51,808 nt of DNA from Calidithermus chliarophilus DSM 9957 (lineage in GTDB: Bacteria; Deinococcota; Deinococci; Deinococcales; Thermaceae): positions 667,050 to 718,857 of the forward strand of contig NZ_KE387027.1 in the NCBI RefSeq assembly GCF_000430045.1, given 5' to 3'. The stretch's first letter is position 1; each line of letters begins with the position of its first letter. The position numbers and the translations under genes were made by a program. Below are positions 25,979 through 36,087 of the stretch, in pieces. Below the pieces are notes generated by a model that did not search any database, was not told the DNA's origin, and was given only the letters and a program-made list of their open reading frames with translations.

Positions 25979-27544
25979 ATGTGGCGGGTTCTGGTTACCG
26001 ATGAGATGCGGCTGGGCGAAGTGAAGAACGGGGACATCCGGCTCGATTACAAGCCGAACATGCCCCGCGAGGAGATCCTCAAGGTCATCGCGGGCTACGA
26101 CGCGCTCATCACCCGGAGCCGCACGCAGGTGGATGCGGCGCTGCTCGAGGCCGGCAAGAACCTCAAGGTGGTGGGCCGTGGCGGGGTGGGCGTGGACAAC
26201 GTGGACCTCGAGGCCGCCAGCCGCCGGGGCATCCTGGTGGTCAACGTGCCCGAGGCCAACACCCGCTCGGCGGCCGAGCTGGCCTGGGCGCTCTTGCTGG
26301 CGGCGTCGCGGGGGGTGGTGGACTCCGACCGCAAGATCCGCGAGGGCGTGTGGGACCGCAAGTACTTAGGCCTCGAGCTCGACCGCAAGACCATCGGCAT
26401 CGTGGGGCTGGGGCGCATCGGCGGGCAGGTGGCCCGCTTCGCCCGGGCCTTCAACATGCGCGTGCTGGCCTACGACCCCTACATCCCCCGCACCCGCGCC
26501 GAGACCCTGGGCGTCGAACTCCTCGACGACCTGGCCGACGTGCTGCGCCAGTGCCACTTCCTCACCGTGCACACCCCGCTCAACGAGGAGACCCGCGGCC
26601 TGATCGGCCGGCGCGAGCTCTACCTGCTGCCCAAGGGCGCGGTGGTGGTCAACGCCGCGCGGGGGGGCATCATCGACGAGAAGGCCCTCATCGAGGTGCT
26701 GGGCGAGGGACACCTCTTCGCGGCCGGCCTCGACGTCTTCGAGCTCGAGCCCCCCAACGTCGAGCACCCGCTGGTGCAGCACCCCAAGGTGACCCACACC
26801 GCGCACCTGGGCGCCAACACCTTCGAGGCGCAGGACCGGGTGGGGGAGGCGGTGCTCGAGCGCGTGATCGAGACCCTGCAGGGCAACCTGGCCTACGCGC
26901 TCAACACCGGCTTCGACCCCGAGGGCCTGCAGATGTTCCAGGGCTGGCTGCCGCTGGGCGAGGCGCTGGGCAAGCTGCTGCCGCAGATCACCCAGGGCCG
27001 CCCGCAGGCGCTGGAGGTCACCTTTTACGGCGACTTCGAGAAAAACCCCGACCCCATCGCCTCTGCGGTGGCTAAGGGCCTCTTGGGGAGCGTGCTCGAG
27101 GAGGGCGCGGTCAACCTGGTCTCGGCGCGGCCCCTGCTGCGCGACCGGGGTATCCCCCTCAGCACCCGCCACGTCGAGCAGCCCAAGGACTACCTCCAGG
27201 TGATCGAGGTGGCCCTCGAGACCGACCGCGAGACCCGCAAGGCCCGCGGCGCGGTGCTGGGGGGCAAGCCCCGTATCGTGGGCATCGACAGCCAGCACGT
27301 CGAGGTGGTGCCCGAGGGCTTCATGCTCATCTGCATCAACCGCGACCAGCCCGGCGTGGTGGGCAAGGTGGGCACCCTGCTGGGCGACTCCGGCGTGAAC
27401 ATCGCCGGGATGCAACTCGGCCGCGACAACCCCGGCGGGCACGCGCTGTTCGTGCTGGGCGTGGACCAGCGCCCCGGCGAGGCGGTGCTCGAGGCCCTGC
27501 GCGGCCTGGACGTGCTCGAGCGCGTTGACCTGGCCGAGCTATGA
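25979..27544 (+). CDS. serA: D-3-phosphoglycerate dehydrogenase
   Basis: A 521-residue enzyme of the long type that oxidises 3-phosphoglycerate to 3-phosphohydroxypyruvate, the first step of serine synthesis. The NAD site is GLGRIGGQVARFA (144-156). The catalytic triad is Arg228 (NAARGG), Glu257 (DVFELEPP) and His276 (HTAHLGANT). An intervening ASB domain follows, and the last 80 residues are an ACT domain (RDQPGVVGKVGTLLGDSGVN) that may bind serine as feedback inhibitor. The start is the ATG at 25979, eight bases after a -10 box. Confidence 0.95.
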   Translation: MWRVLVTDEMRLGEVKNGDIRLDYKPNMPREEILKVIAGYDALITRSRTQVDAALLEAGKNLKVVGRGGVGVDNVDLEAASRRGILVVNVPEANTRSAAELAWALLLAASRGVVDSDRKIREGVWDRKYLGLELDRKTIGIVGLGRIGGQVARFARAFNMRVLAYDPYIPRTRAETLGVELLDDLADVLRQCHFLTVHTPLNEETRGLIGRRELYLLPKGAVVVNAARGGIIDEKALIEVLGEGHLFAAGLDVFELEPPNVEHPLVQHPKVTHTAHLGANTFEAQDRVGEAVLERVIETLQGNLAYALNTGFDPEGLQMFQGWLPLGEALGKLLPQITQGRPQALEVTFYGDFEKNPDPIASAVAKGLLGSVLEEGAVNLVSARPLLRDRGIPLSTRHVEQPKDYLQVIEVALETDRETRKARGAVLGGKPRIVGIDSQHVEVVPEGFMLICINRDQPGVVGKVGTLLGDSGVNIAGMQLGRDNPGGHALFVLGVDQRPGEAVLEALRGLDVLERVDLAEL

Positions 27545-27593
27545 CCGCGCTCGCACCTCCGGTCTCGAGCGCGTTGACCTGGCCGAGCTGTGA
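27515..27593 (+). repeat. Duplicated 3' end of serA
   Basis: The last 30 bases of serA including its stop (27515-27544) recur at 27564-27593 with one mismatch (stop TGA kept, A to G before it), 49 bp apart. The second copy lies outside the gene and encodes nothing. It records a local tandem duplication or a shift of the gene end. Confidence 0.9.
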
Positions 27594-27619
27594 GCTTGTG
27601 TTCACGCGCTGGTGTTGCG

Positions 27620-27637
27620 GGGTGTGTTTAAACACCC
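27620..27637 (+). terminator. Possible hairpin after serA
   Basis: GGGTGT-GTTTAA-ACACCC is a 6-bp stem with a 6-nt loop, 76 bases after serA. No T-run follows. It may end serA transcription just before the aminotransferase promoter. Confidence 0.4.
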
Positions 27638-27670
27638 ACGCCCACGCGCCCAACCCTGAGCCCTACCCGC

Positions 27671-27676
27671 TACACT
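27671..27676 (+). promoter_or_regulatory. -10 element of the aminotransferase gene
   Basis: TACACT ends seven bases before the ATG at 27684, indicating a leaderless transcript. No clear -35 box. Confidence 0.5.
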
Positions 27677-27683
27677 TGATGCC

Positions 27684-28748
27684 ATGTCCGTCTACCGCCC
27701 CCGCCTGCTGACCCCCGGCCCGGTCGAGCTCCACCCCAAAGCGGTGGAGGCCTTGGCCCAGCCCCAGTTGCACCACCGCACCGACGAGGCCCGCCGCCTC
27801 TTCAAGGCCGCCCGCGAGGGCTTGAAACAGGCCTGGAACACCCAGGGTGAGGTGCTCATCCTCACCGGCTCGGGCACGGCGGCCATGGAGGCGCTGGTGC
27901 TCAACCTCTTCGCGCCCGGCGAGCGGGTGTGGGTTCCGGTGCACGGCAAGTTCAGCGAGCGCTGGGCCGAGATCGCCGAGGCGCTGGGCCTCGAGGTGCT
28001 GCGCACCGACCTCGAGTACGGCAAGAGCGTCCCGCCGGAACTGGTCGAGGGGCTGGGGGGCCCCTTCCACGGCGCGCTGCTCACCCACTCCGAGAGCTCC
28101 ACCGGCGCCCTCAACGACGTCAAGGCCCTGGCCCAGGCCTTCAAGGCCCGCTTCCCCGACGCGCTGGTGGTGGCCGACATGGTCACGAGCCTGCTGGTGA
28201 GCCCGGTGGCGCTCGAGCTGTGGGGCATAGACGCGGCGGCTTCCGGCTCGCAGAAGGGGACCATGTGCCCGCCCGGGCTGGGCTACGCGGCGCTCTCGCC
28301 ACGCGCGCTGGGGCGCCTCAAGCCCCGCGGCTACTACCTCAACCTCGCCAAGGAGCTCAAAGTGCAGGGCGAAGGCGAGTCGGCCTGGACGCCCGCCATC
28401 AACCTCGTGGCGGCGGTGGCCGGGGTGCTGGGCGCGGTGCTGCCCGAGCTCGAGGACCACATCTGCCTCAAGGCCAAGCAGAACGCCCTGCTCTACGAGG
28501 CCGGCGAAGGCGCGGGCCTCAAGCCGGTCCCCGAGGTCAGGAGCCCCGCCACCACCGCCTTCTACCTCCCCGAGGGGGTCAAGTACGCCCAGGTCAAGGA
28601 AGCCTTCGCCCTGCGCGGTGCCACCATCATCGGCGGGCAGGGTGTGCTCAAGGGCAAGATCTTCCGGGTCTCGCTGATGGGCTACAGCGACCTCTACGAT
28701 GCCTACGCGGTGGCCGAGCTGATCCGTGAGGTGGTGGCTTCGTTGTAG
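27684..28748 (+). CDS. Class V aminotransferase (serine/alanine-glyoxylate type)
   Basis: A 354-residue PLP enzyme of fold type I. It begins LTPGPVELHP, typical of alanine-glyoxylate/serine-pyruvate aminotransferases. Other signatures are LTGSGTAAMEA (PLP phosphate), HSESSTGALNDV, and Lys191 in GSQKG, the PLP lysine. It lies directly after serA and could act as the phosphoserine aminotransferase of the pathway, a role class V enzymes of this type fill in some organisms; serine-glyoxylate exchange is the alternative. The proximity of a glycerate kinase gene in the window is not close enough to decide. Confidence 0.85.
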   Translation: MSVYRPRLLTPGPVELHPKAVEALAQPQLHHRTDEARRLFKAAREGLKQAWNTQGEVLILTGSGTAAMEALVLNLFAPGERVWVPVHGKFSERWAEIAEALGLEVLRTDLEYGKSVPPELVEGLGGPFHGALLTHSESSTGALNDVKALAQAFKARFPDALVVADMVTSLLVSPVALELWGIDAAASGSQKGTMCPPGLGYAALSPRALGRLKPRGYYLNLAKELKVQGEGESAWTPAINLVAAVAGVLGAVLPELEDHICLKAKQNALLYEAGEGAGLKPVPEVRSPATTAFYLPEGVKYAQVKEAFALRGATIIGGQGVLKGKIFRVSLMGYSDLYDAYAVAELIREVVASL

Positions 28749-28755
28749 GTGGGGG

Positions 28756-28925
28756 GTACGGGTCGTACGCAAAACGCAAAACGCAAGACGCCAAACGCCA
28801 AACGCTCTTTCCCCCCCCCTTAGCAAGGGGGGCCGGGGGGGATAAACCCTCCCCGCCGGCCGGGAGGGGTGAACCGCGAGCCACAAGCTGACCGCTGACG
28901 GCTGATGGCTGACCGCTTCCCCCTT
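28756..28925. repeat. Composite heptad element, core type 1 (copy A)
   Basis: Order: heptads GTCGTAC/GCAAAAC/GCCAAAC (28756-28805), hairpin CCCCCCTT-AGC-AAGGGGGG (28814-28832), GGGGGGATAAACCCTCCCCG, GGGAGGGGTGAACC, GAGCCAC, then CTGACGG heptads ending ACCGCTTCCC. The same order occurs at 45592-45810 and, inverted, at 30670-30895. Confidence 0.9.
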
Positions 28926-28973
28926 CCGGCCTGCGAAGCCTGACGGAATTACCGCCTGCTTGCAAAAATCCGT

Positions 28974-28979
28974 TAGACT
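28974..28979 (+). promoter_or_regulatory. -10 element of the carboxylase gene
   Basis: TAGACT ends six bases before the ATG at 28986, so the mRNA is probably leaderless. A TTG codon at 28980 immediately follows the -10 box and is too close to be transcribed as a start. Confidence 0.55.
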
Positions 28980-28985
28980 TTGCTC

Positions 28986-30668
<1,683 letters not shown>

Positions 30669-30669
30669 G

Positions 30670-30895
30670 GCCCTAAGCCGTCAGCCCTCAGCGAAAAGCA
30701 GGGGTTCGTGGCTCGTGGTAACCCCACCCCTGCCCACCCCGCCAGCGGGGTGGGGTATCCCCCCAGCCCCCCTTGTTAAGGGGGGTAAAGAATGGGCGTT
30801 TTGCGTCTTGCGTTTGGCGTTTGGCGTACGGCGCAGGACGTACGACCCGCGCCCGGCTATCGGCTATGGGCTACCGGCGTTCGGCTACCAACCCT
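30670..30895. repeat. Composite heptad element, core type 1 (copy D, inverted)
   Basis: Read on the minus strand: ATCGGC-type and GTCGTAC/AACGCCA heptads (30895 to 30790), hairpin CCCCCCTT-AAC-AAGGGGGG (30767-30785), a second stem CCACCCCGC/GCGGGGTGG, GGGGTTACCACGAGCCACGAA, then GCTGAGG/GCTGACG heptads. It is the same module order as copies A and B, in opposite orientation. Confidence 0.88.
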
Positions 30896-30935
30896 CGCCC
30901 CTTAGTGACCTTTTCCCGTATTCCCTCCCCAATTT

Positions 30936-30953
30936 CAGGTATCCTGAGCTCAG
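30936..30953 (+). promoter_or_regulatory. Palindromes upstream of the DUF433/DUF5615 pair
   Basis: CAGG-TAT-CCTG (30936-30946) and the perfect palindrome CTGAGCTCAG (30944-30953) overlap around a possible -10 box TATCCT (30940-30945). Toxin-antitoxin promoters are commonly autoregulated through such palindromes. A 6-bp stem GACCCC/GGGGTC lies in the leader. Confidence 0.4.
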
Positions 30954-31072
30954 ACGACCCCCGCCAGCGGAGCTAGTTTTTACGGGGTCTTCGGCTCAGA
31001 GCGCGATCCTTCCCACGCCTGAACCGGAGACCTGGGCTGCGCTTGCGTAAGGCGGAAGTCGGGGAGGCTTTC

Positions 31073-31351
31073 TTGAAACTCAGCGCCCGGTCTCACGACG
31101 CTCTGCTCTCCCGCATCAACTCCAACCCCGAAATCCTGCGTGGTCGGCCCCGTATTAAAGGAACCCGCATCGCCGTGCACACCGTCCTGGAGGCGCTGGC
31201 GGCGGGTTTGTCGGTGCAGGAGGTGCTCGAGGAGTACCCGCCCCTCACGGCCGAGGACGTGCAGGCCGCGCTGCTCTACGGCGCTCGCATGAGCAATTAC
31301 GAGTGGATCCAGCTCAACGTCTATGACGACCCTGAAGATCTTGCTGGATGA
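31073..31351 (+). CDS. DUF433 protein, candidate antitoxin
   Basis: A 92-residue protein of the DUF433 family, a winged-helix fold often paired with PIN-like toxins. The family core is visible as ILRGRPRIKGTRIAVHTVLE followed by GLSVQEVLEEYPPLTAEDVQAALLYGA. I prefer the TTG at 31073, six bases after GGGGAGG; a TTG at 31043 would add ten residues and lacks a ribosome binding site. Its end overlaps the DUF5615 gene by 29 bp, so the two are translated together. Confidence 0.82.
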   Translation: MKLSARSHDALLSRINSNPEILRGRPRIKGTRIAVHTVLEALAAGLSVQEVLEEYPPLTAEDVQAALLYGARMSNYEWIQLNVYDDPEDLAG

Positions 31352-31688
31352 GAACATCCCCACCACCGTGCTGTGGTGGCTGATCACCGAGGGCCACGAC
31401 GTGCTGATGGTGCGCGACGTGGGGCTTTCGGGCCGCTCCGACGAGGCGCTCAACGCCTACCTCCACCGCGAGCGGCGCGTGCTCATCACGCTCGACCTCG
31501 ACTTCAGCGACCCCATCAAGCTGCCGGTGGGGGCCGGGCGCATCGTGCTGCACCCCGACGTGACCGACGGCGAGCTCATCCGCCGGATGCTGCGGCACTT
31601 CTTCGCGCGGGGGCTGCCCCGCCCCGGCGAGCTCTACGTGGTGCAACCCGACGGCGTCGCGCGGTACGATAACCCGGCGTTGCCGTGA
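31323..31688 (+). CDS. DUF5615 PIN-like protein, candidate toxin
   Basis: A 121-residue protein of the DUF5615 (PIN-like, Mut7-C related) family. KILLDENIPTTVLWWL carries the first acidic residues, VLMVRDVGLSGRSDEALNAY the second cluster, and VLITLDLDFSDP the third, the pattern expected of a metal-dependent ribonuclease site. With the upstream DUF433 protein it forms a module widely predicted to be a toxin-antitoxin system; the activity of this pair is not shown by sequence. Its stop is nine bases before the HMG-CoA lyase gene. Confidence 0.85.
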   Translation: MTTLKILLDENIPTTVLWWLITEGHDVLMVRDVGLSGRSDEALNAYLHRERRVLITLDLDFSDPIKLPVGAGRIVLHPDVTDGELIRRMLRHFFARGLPRPGELYVVQPDGVARYDNPALP

Positions 31689-31697
31689 GGGTGAAAA

Positions 31698-32546
31698 ATG
31701 AAATGGGTGGAGTGTCCTAGGGATTCGTGGCAGGGTTTCGCGGGGTTCATCCCCACCGCCGAAAAAGTCGCCTACCTGAGCCGCTTGCTCGAGGCGGGTT
31801 TCCGCCACCTCGACCTCACCAGCTTCGTCTCGCCGAAGTGGGTGCCGCAGCACGCCGACGCCGAGGCGGTGCTGGCCGAGCTGCCCCCGCCCCAGGGGCG
31901 CGAGTACCTGGTGATCGTCGCCAACGAGAAGGGCATGGAGCGGGCCCTGGCCGCCCCCAACGTGACCAGCGTGGGCTATCCCTTCTCGATCAGCGAGACC
32001 TTCCAGCTCAAGAACGTCAACAAGACCGTCGCCGACTCCTGGGATCAGGTGGCCCGCATGCGCGACCTGGCCGCAGGGCGGCTCAACTTCGTCGTGCACC
32101 TTTCGATGGGCTTCGGCAACCCCTACAGCGACCCGTGGAGCCCCGAGCTCCCGGTGGAGTTCGTGGGCCGCCTGCGGGAGATGGGCATCCGCGAGATCGC
32201 CCTGGCCGACACCTACGGCGTGGCGAGCGCCGAGGTCATCGGCCAGACCCTGCGGGCGGTGGTCGGGGCCTTCGGGCCCGAGGACATCGGGGCGCACCTG
32301 CACTCCAGGCCCGAGGGAACGCTCGAGAAGGTCGACGCCGTGCTCGCCAGCGGGGTGCGCTGGCTCGAGGGCGCCCTGGGCGGCATCGGGGGCTGCCCCT
32401 TCGCCGGGGACGACCTGGTGGGCAACCTCAGCACCGAACAGGTGCTGCCCTACCTGGCCCAGCAGGGGGTCGAGGTGGGGGTGCGGCTGGAGGGGCTGCT
32501 CGAGCTCGCCGACGCGGCAGCCCTGCTGCGCACGCGCTTTGCCTAG
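31698..32546 (+). CDS. Hydroxymethylglutaryl-CoA lyase
   Basis: A 282-residue TIM-barrel lyase that splits HMG-CoA into acetoacetate and acetyl-CoA, the last step of leucine breakdown. VECPRDSWQ near the N-terminus is the metal/substrate loop, ADTYGVA and HLHSRPEG carry metal ligands, and GGIGGCPFAGDDLVGNLSTE holds the signature catalytic Cys. The start lies nine bases after the DUF5615 stop, suggesting co-transcription with that pair. Some family members act on other 3-hydroxy-acyl-CoAs. Confidence 0.9.
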   Translation: MKWVECPRDSWQGFAGFIPTAEKVAYLSRLLEAGFRHLDLTSFVSPKWVPQHADAEAVLAELPPPQGREYLVIVANEKGMERALAAPNVTSVGYPFSISETFQLKNVNKTVADSWDQVARMRDLAAGRLNFVVHLSMGFGNPYSDPWSPELPVEFVGRLREMGIREIALADTYGVASAEVIGQTLRAVVGAFGPEDIGAHLHSRPEGTLEKVDAVLASGVRWLEGALGGIGGCPFAGDDLVGNLSTEQVLPYLAQQGVEVGVRLEGLLELADAAALLRTRFA

Positions 32547-32550
32547 AAGA

Positions 32551-32572
32551 AGGCGGGCCTGTGGGCCCGCCT
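32551..32572 (+). terminator. Hairpin after the HMG-CoA lyase gene
   Basis: AGGCGGGC-6 nt-GCCCGCCT, a perfect 8-bp stem five bases after the lyase stop. No T-run follows. The position supports a role as terminator. Confidence 0.6.
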
Positions 32573-32661
32573 ATCCGGTATGAGTGCATGCGCTAGCTGT
32601 TTGAAAGCTTATCGACCAGCGACGACTTTTACCCGAAGCCCTCATCGCGGTTTGCTGGTAT

Positions 32662-32684
32662 CTTGCCGCTTCCCCGGCGGCAAG
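32662..32684 (-). terminator. Hairpin downstream of the small membrane gene
   Basis: CTTGCCGC (32662-32669) and GCGGCAAG (32677-32684) form an 8-bp stem with a 7-nt loop, 60 bases beyond the stop of the minus-strand 51-residue gene. It could end that transcript. Confidence 0.4.
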
Positions 32685-32744
32685 AACGGTCTTGGAATGG
32701 CAGATCGGCCCGTCCGCGCCGGCCAGGCACCCCGCAAACCGCTC

Positions 32745-32900
32745 TCAGCGCTTGGGCTCGTCGTCCGTGACCACGACCACCGCGGTGTGGTAGGGGTTGA
32801 GGGCTTCGCGGTGGATGGCCTGCATCTGCCCCATCGAGCGCCGCACCATCATCGCTGCCACCGCCACGAACGCCAGGATCGCCAGGATCGTCCAGACCAT
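32745..32900 (-). CDS. Small single-pass membrane protein (51 aa)
   Basis: A short gene easily missed by length cut-offs. The ATG at 32900 follows AAAGGAGG by six bases, an excellent ribosome binding site. The protein begins MVWTILAILAFVAVAAMMV, a single hydrophobic helix, followed by RRSMGQMQAIHREALNPYH and a TDDEPKR tail, so it is probably anchored with a basic/polar C-terminal segment in the cytoplasm. No family is recognised. It is transcribed alone between the convergent HMG-CoA lyase gene and the divergent lipoprotein gene. Confidence 0.65.
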   Translation of the reverse strand: MVWTILAILAFVAVAAMMVRRSMGQMQAIHREALNPYHTAVVVVTDDEPKR

Positions 32901-33011
32901 TCATCGCCTCCTTTGTTGGCCCAGGGTAGCGCAGGGGAGAGGGGGGCTCTGCCAAAAATGACCATCTCAGCCAACTCAGGGCCAGCCGTAGTATCACGGG
33001 GCTGAAAGGCG

Positions 33012-33728
33012 ATGGTGACAATGAAAATTCCCAAGAGGCGGTGGCTCATTCCGGCTGCATCGGCAGGGGTGCTCCTGGCCTTGAGCGGGTGCATCCCCAG
33101 CACTTACGGCAATTCCGTCTACGCCCCGCTGGACCTGGCGGCTAGCCCTGTCCCCGTGCTCGAGCCCGGCAAGACCTGGTACCTCTCCCAAGCCTACGAC
33201 CCTGCCGAGTGGCGGGTGTTGCTGGTCGAATTCCGCAAACGTCCCCGCGACCCGGCCAACCCCACGCCCGAGGAGCAGGCCTGGCGGCTGGTGACACAGC
33301 GGGTGAGCCAGGTCTACGACGGCCAGGCGGTCTGGAGAGCCCCGGCCGAGGTCTTCCGGGAGAAGCTGGAGCGGGGGAATTACGCCTCGCTGCCCTCGCC
33401 GGGCCCGACGGGGGAGCGCATCTTCTCGCTGCCCTTCTTCGAGGCCAGCACCCTGAGCGCGCCGCCGGGGTGGAGGGTCGGGCTTCAGACGCCGCTGGGC
33501 ACCCTCGAGCCCCTCGGCCGCGAGGTCTGGTTCGAGGAGGAACTCGAGGGCACCTACCGCTTCACCCAGACCCGCTTCCGCAGCACGGTACGGCCCGTGT
33601 TCGTGCTCGACATCCCGCCCGGCACCCCGCCCGGGGCTTACAGCGCGCGGCTCGAGGTGCGCAACACCTTCACCGAGCGCTCGCTCCTCATCGACCTGGC
33701 GGTCCGGGTGGCCCCTGGGGCGCAATAG
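33012..33728 (+). CDS. Predicted lipoprotein of unknown function
   Basis: A 238-residue protein with a lipoprotein signal: basic MKIPKRRW, a hydrophobic core, and lipobox LSGC with the cysteine near residue 27. The mature part is rich in beta-strand-like stretches and Pro; the last third (FVLDIPPGTPPGAYSARLEV) resembles an Ig-like/Big fold as in bacterial surface proteins. The start could be the ATG at 33012, the GTG at 33015 or the ATG at 33021; the protein is the same apart from three residues. No function can be assigned. Confidence 0.72.
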   Translation: MVTMKIPKRRWLIPAASAGVLLALSGCIPSTYGNSVYAPLDLAASPVPVLEPGKTWYLSQAYDPAEWRVLLVEFRKRPRDPANPTPEEQAWRLVTQRVSQVYDGQAVWRAPAEVFREKLERGNYASLPSPGPTGERIFSLPFFEASTLSAPPGWRVGLQTPLGTLEPLGREVWFEEELEGTYRFTQTRFRSTVRPVFVLDIPPGTPPGAYSARLEVRNTFTERSLLIDLAVRVAPGAQ

Positions 33729-33871
33729 GCGCTTTGCGGTAAAACGCTTCCCCGGCCCTCGTAAAGCCCTGCGGGGATCATTCCCTCGACCGGCAGCCAG
33801 ACCTCGCGCGAAAAGGTCCTCGAGAACGGACGCGAAGCCCTGCGTTCCTGCCGTACCGGGCCAATAAACAC

Positions 33872-33901
33872 CCCGGGGTAGCGGCCTGCCGCTGCCCCGG
33901 G
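33872..33901 (-). terminator. Terminator of the sucCD operon
   Basis: A 14-bp stem (CCCGGGGTAGCGGC with GCCGCTGCCCCGGG, one mismatch) with a 2-nt loop lies 14 bases past the sucD stop. On the minus strand it is followed by GGTGTTTATTGG, a moderately T-rich tail. Confidence 0.75.
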
Positions 33902-33915
33902 TCATGCGGTTCGGA

Positions 33916-34788
33916 TCAGCCCAGCTTGGCCCGCACCAGCTCGACGATCTCGTCGATGGTGTCGGCCACCGGGACGCCCGCCGCCGCGAAGGCGGCCAGC
34001 TTGGACTCGGGCGTGCCCACGTTGCCCATGATGATGGCCCCGGCGTGGCCCATCTTCTTGCCCTTGGGCGCGCTGCGCCCGCCGATGAAGCCCACCACTG
34101 GCTTCTTCATGTGGGCCTTGATGTACTCGGCCGCGTCCTCCTCGTCGGAGCCGCCGATCTCGCCGCACACCACCACGGCTTCGGTCTCGGGGTCGTCGTT
34201 GAACATCGGCAGCAGGTCCTTGAAGGTGGTGCCGATGATGGGGTCACCACCGATGCCGATGCACGTCGAGATGCCGTAGCCCGCGTCGGAGAGGGCCTTG
34301 GCGGTCTCGTAGGTCACGGTGCCCGAGCGGCTGATGAGGCCCACCCGGCCGCGCTTGAAGACGTTGGCGGGCATGATGCCCAGCTTGCACTCGCCGGGGG
34401 TGATGAGGCCGGGGCAGTTGCCGCCGATGAGGCGCACGTTGCCCATGGCCTTGATCTCGGCCACCGCCTTGACCATGTCCATGGTGGGGATGCCCTCGGT
34501 GATGAGCACCACCAGCGGGATGCCGGCGTGGGCGGCCTCGAGCGCCGCGTCGGCCGCGCCGGGCGCGGGCACGAAGATGATCGAGGCGTCGATGTGGTGG
34601 TGGTTGGCCGCTTCTTTGACGGTGTCGTAGACCGGGATGCCCTGCGCGGTCTGGCCGCCCTTGCCGGGGGTCATGCCGGCGACGACCTGGGTGCCGGCCT
34701 TGATCATCTGCTCGGTGTGGAAAGCGCCCTCGCGCCCGGTGATGCCCTGCACGAGAACTCGAGTGTTCTTATTGACAAGGATGCTCAC
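33916..34788 (-). CDS. sucD: Succinyl-CoA synthetase alpha subunit
   Basis: A 290-residue subunit of the citric-acid-cycle enzyme that converts succinyl-CoA to succinate with nucleotide formation. The CoA-binding Rossmann part has [16 protein letters not shown], and the phosphorylated histidine is His248 in KKMGHAGAI (E. coli His246). [10 protein letters not shown] and RSGTVTYE are family motifs. The GTG at 34788, with GGAGG six bases upstream, gives the usual start [15 protein letters not shown]; an in-frame ATG further upstream overlaps that binding site. Confidence 0.96.
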   Translation of the reverse strand: MSILVNKNTRVLVQGITGREGAFHTEQMIKAGTQVVAGMTPGKGGQTAQGIPVYDTVKEAANHHHIDASIIFVPAPGAADAALEAAHAGIPLVVLITEGIPTMDMVKAVAEIKAMGNVRLIGGNCPGLITPGECKLGIMPANVFKRGRVGLISRSGTVTYETAKALSDAGYGISTCIGIGGDPIIGTTFKDLLPMFNDDPETEAVVVCGEIGGSDEEDAAEYIKAHMKKPVVGFIGGRSAPKGKKMGHAGAIIMGNVGTPESKLAAFAAAGVPVADTIDEIVELVRAKLG

Positions 34789-34819
34789 GCGAAACCTCCG
34801 AAAAGACACATAGGGTCAG

Positions 34820-34904
34820 AAGGGCAAAGGGTAAAGAGGTGAAAAGCAGGGGTAGGGGTTGCCGTTTTCGCTTTTGACCTTTTCACCTTTCGTGCCTTTT
34901 GCCT
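34820..34904 (-). repeat. Intercistronic inverted repeat between sucC and sucD
   Basis: Two arms of about 30 bases form a long imperfect hairpin with a perfect core AGGTGAAAAG (34837-34846) and CTTTTCACCT (34879-34888). The arms are purine/pyrimidine-biased and AT-rich for this genome, with loose AAGGCAA/AAGGTGA-like units of 7-8 bases. It fills most of the 116-bp gap. Confidence 0.65.
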
Positions 34905-36041
34905 TCAGCCCTGCCCTCCGGTCATCGCGACGACGGCCTTGGCGGCGTCGACGGAGGTGGGGTACATGTAGATGGGGCGGCCCTCGAGCAGCGTCTTGGC
35001 CTCCTCCTCGGCGGTCCCGGCGACGCGCATGGCGACGGGCTTGGTGAGAATGCCCTCGTCCATGGCCCGGATCACGCCCTTGGCGACCTCGTCGGCGCGG
35101 GTGATCCCGCCGAAGATGTTGATGAACACGCCCTTGACGTCGGGGTCCTTGAGCACCACCTTGAGCGCGTTGTACACCACGTCGGCCTTGGCCCCGCCGC
35201 CGATGTCGAGGAAGTTGGCGGCCTTGCCCCCGACGCGCTGCACGAGGTCGAGGGTGTACATCACCAGCCCGGCGCCGTTGCCGATGATGCCCACGTTGCC
35301 GTCGAGCTTGACGTAGGCGAAGCCGTAGTTGGAGGCTTCGACCTCGAGGGGGTGCTCGGCCTCGGCCTCGCGAAGCCGGGAGAGTTCGGGGTGGCGGTAG
35401 AGGGCGTTGTCGTCGAGGACGATCTTGGCGTCGGCGGCCACCACGTCGCCGCCGGTGGTGATCACCAGCGGGTTGATCTCGGCCGTCGAGGCGTCGATGC
35501 CCTCGTAGGCCTGGTAGAGCTGCACGAGGATCTGGGCCAGCTTGTTGAGGTTGCCCTCGAGGCCGGCCCGCTTGACCAGCGCGCGCGCCTCGAAGGGCCG
35601 CAGGCCCTTGTGGGGGTCAATGGGGTGCTTGATGATGGCGTAGGGGCGGGCGGCGGCCACCTCTTCGATGTCCACGCCCCCTTCCTTGGAGAGCATCAGC
35701 ACCACGCGCTGGGTCACGCGGTCGAGGATGAGGCCGGCGTAGTACTCCTTGGCGATGTCGACGGCTTTGGCCACCAGGACTTTCTTGGTGATGAAGCCCT
35801 TGATGTTGAGCCCCAGGATCTGGCTGGCCTTCTCGCGGGCCTCCTCGGGGGTTTTAGCCAGCTTCACGCCGCCCGCCTTGCCTCGGCCGCCGGTGTGCAC
35901 CTGGGCCTTGATCACCACCATGTCCCCGAACTCGGTAGCGATCTGCTTGGCTTCGTCGGCGGTGTAGGCGATCTTGCCGGGGGGGACCGGGATGCCGTAT
36001 TTCGCCAGGATCTCTTTGGCCTGATACTCGTGTAGATTCAC
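34905..36041 (-). CDS. sucC: Succinyl-CoA synthetase beta subunit
   Basis: A 378-residue ATP-grasp subunit partnering SucD. It begins [20 protein letters not shown] and shows [18 protein letters not shown] (nucleotide binding), EINPLV (metal binding) and [15 protein letters not shown]. The GTG start has GGAGG five bases upstream. First gene of the sucCD operon, behind a TATAAT box at 36088-36093. Length is normal for the family. Confidence 0.96.
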   Translation of the reverse strand: MNLHEYQAKEILAKYGIPVPPGKIAYTADEAKQIATEFGDMVVIKAQVHTGGRGKAGGVKLAKTPEEAREKASQILGLNIKGFITKKVLVAKAVDIAKEYYAGLILDRVTQRVVLMLSKEGGVDIEEVAAARPYAIIKHPIDPHKGLRPFEARALVKRAGLEGNLNKLAQILVQLYQAYEGIDASTAEINPLVITTGGDVVAADAKIVLDDNALYRHPELSRLREAEAEHPLEVEASNYGFAYVKLDGNVGIIGNGAGLVMYTLDLVQRVGGKAANFLDIGGGAKADVVYNALKVVLKDPDVKGVFINIFGGITRADEVAKGVIRAMDEGILTKPVAMRVAGTAEEEAKTLLEGRPIYMYPTSVDAAKAVVAMTGGQG

Positions 36042-36087
36042 CGTTGCCTCCTAAAACGCTGTGAGGGTATGGCCTCAACCGTGGCGT

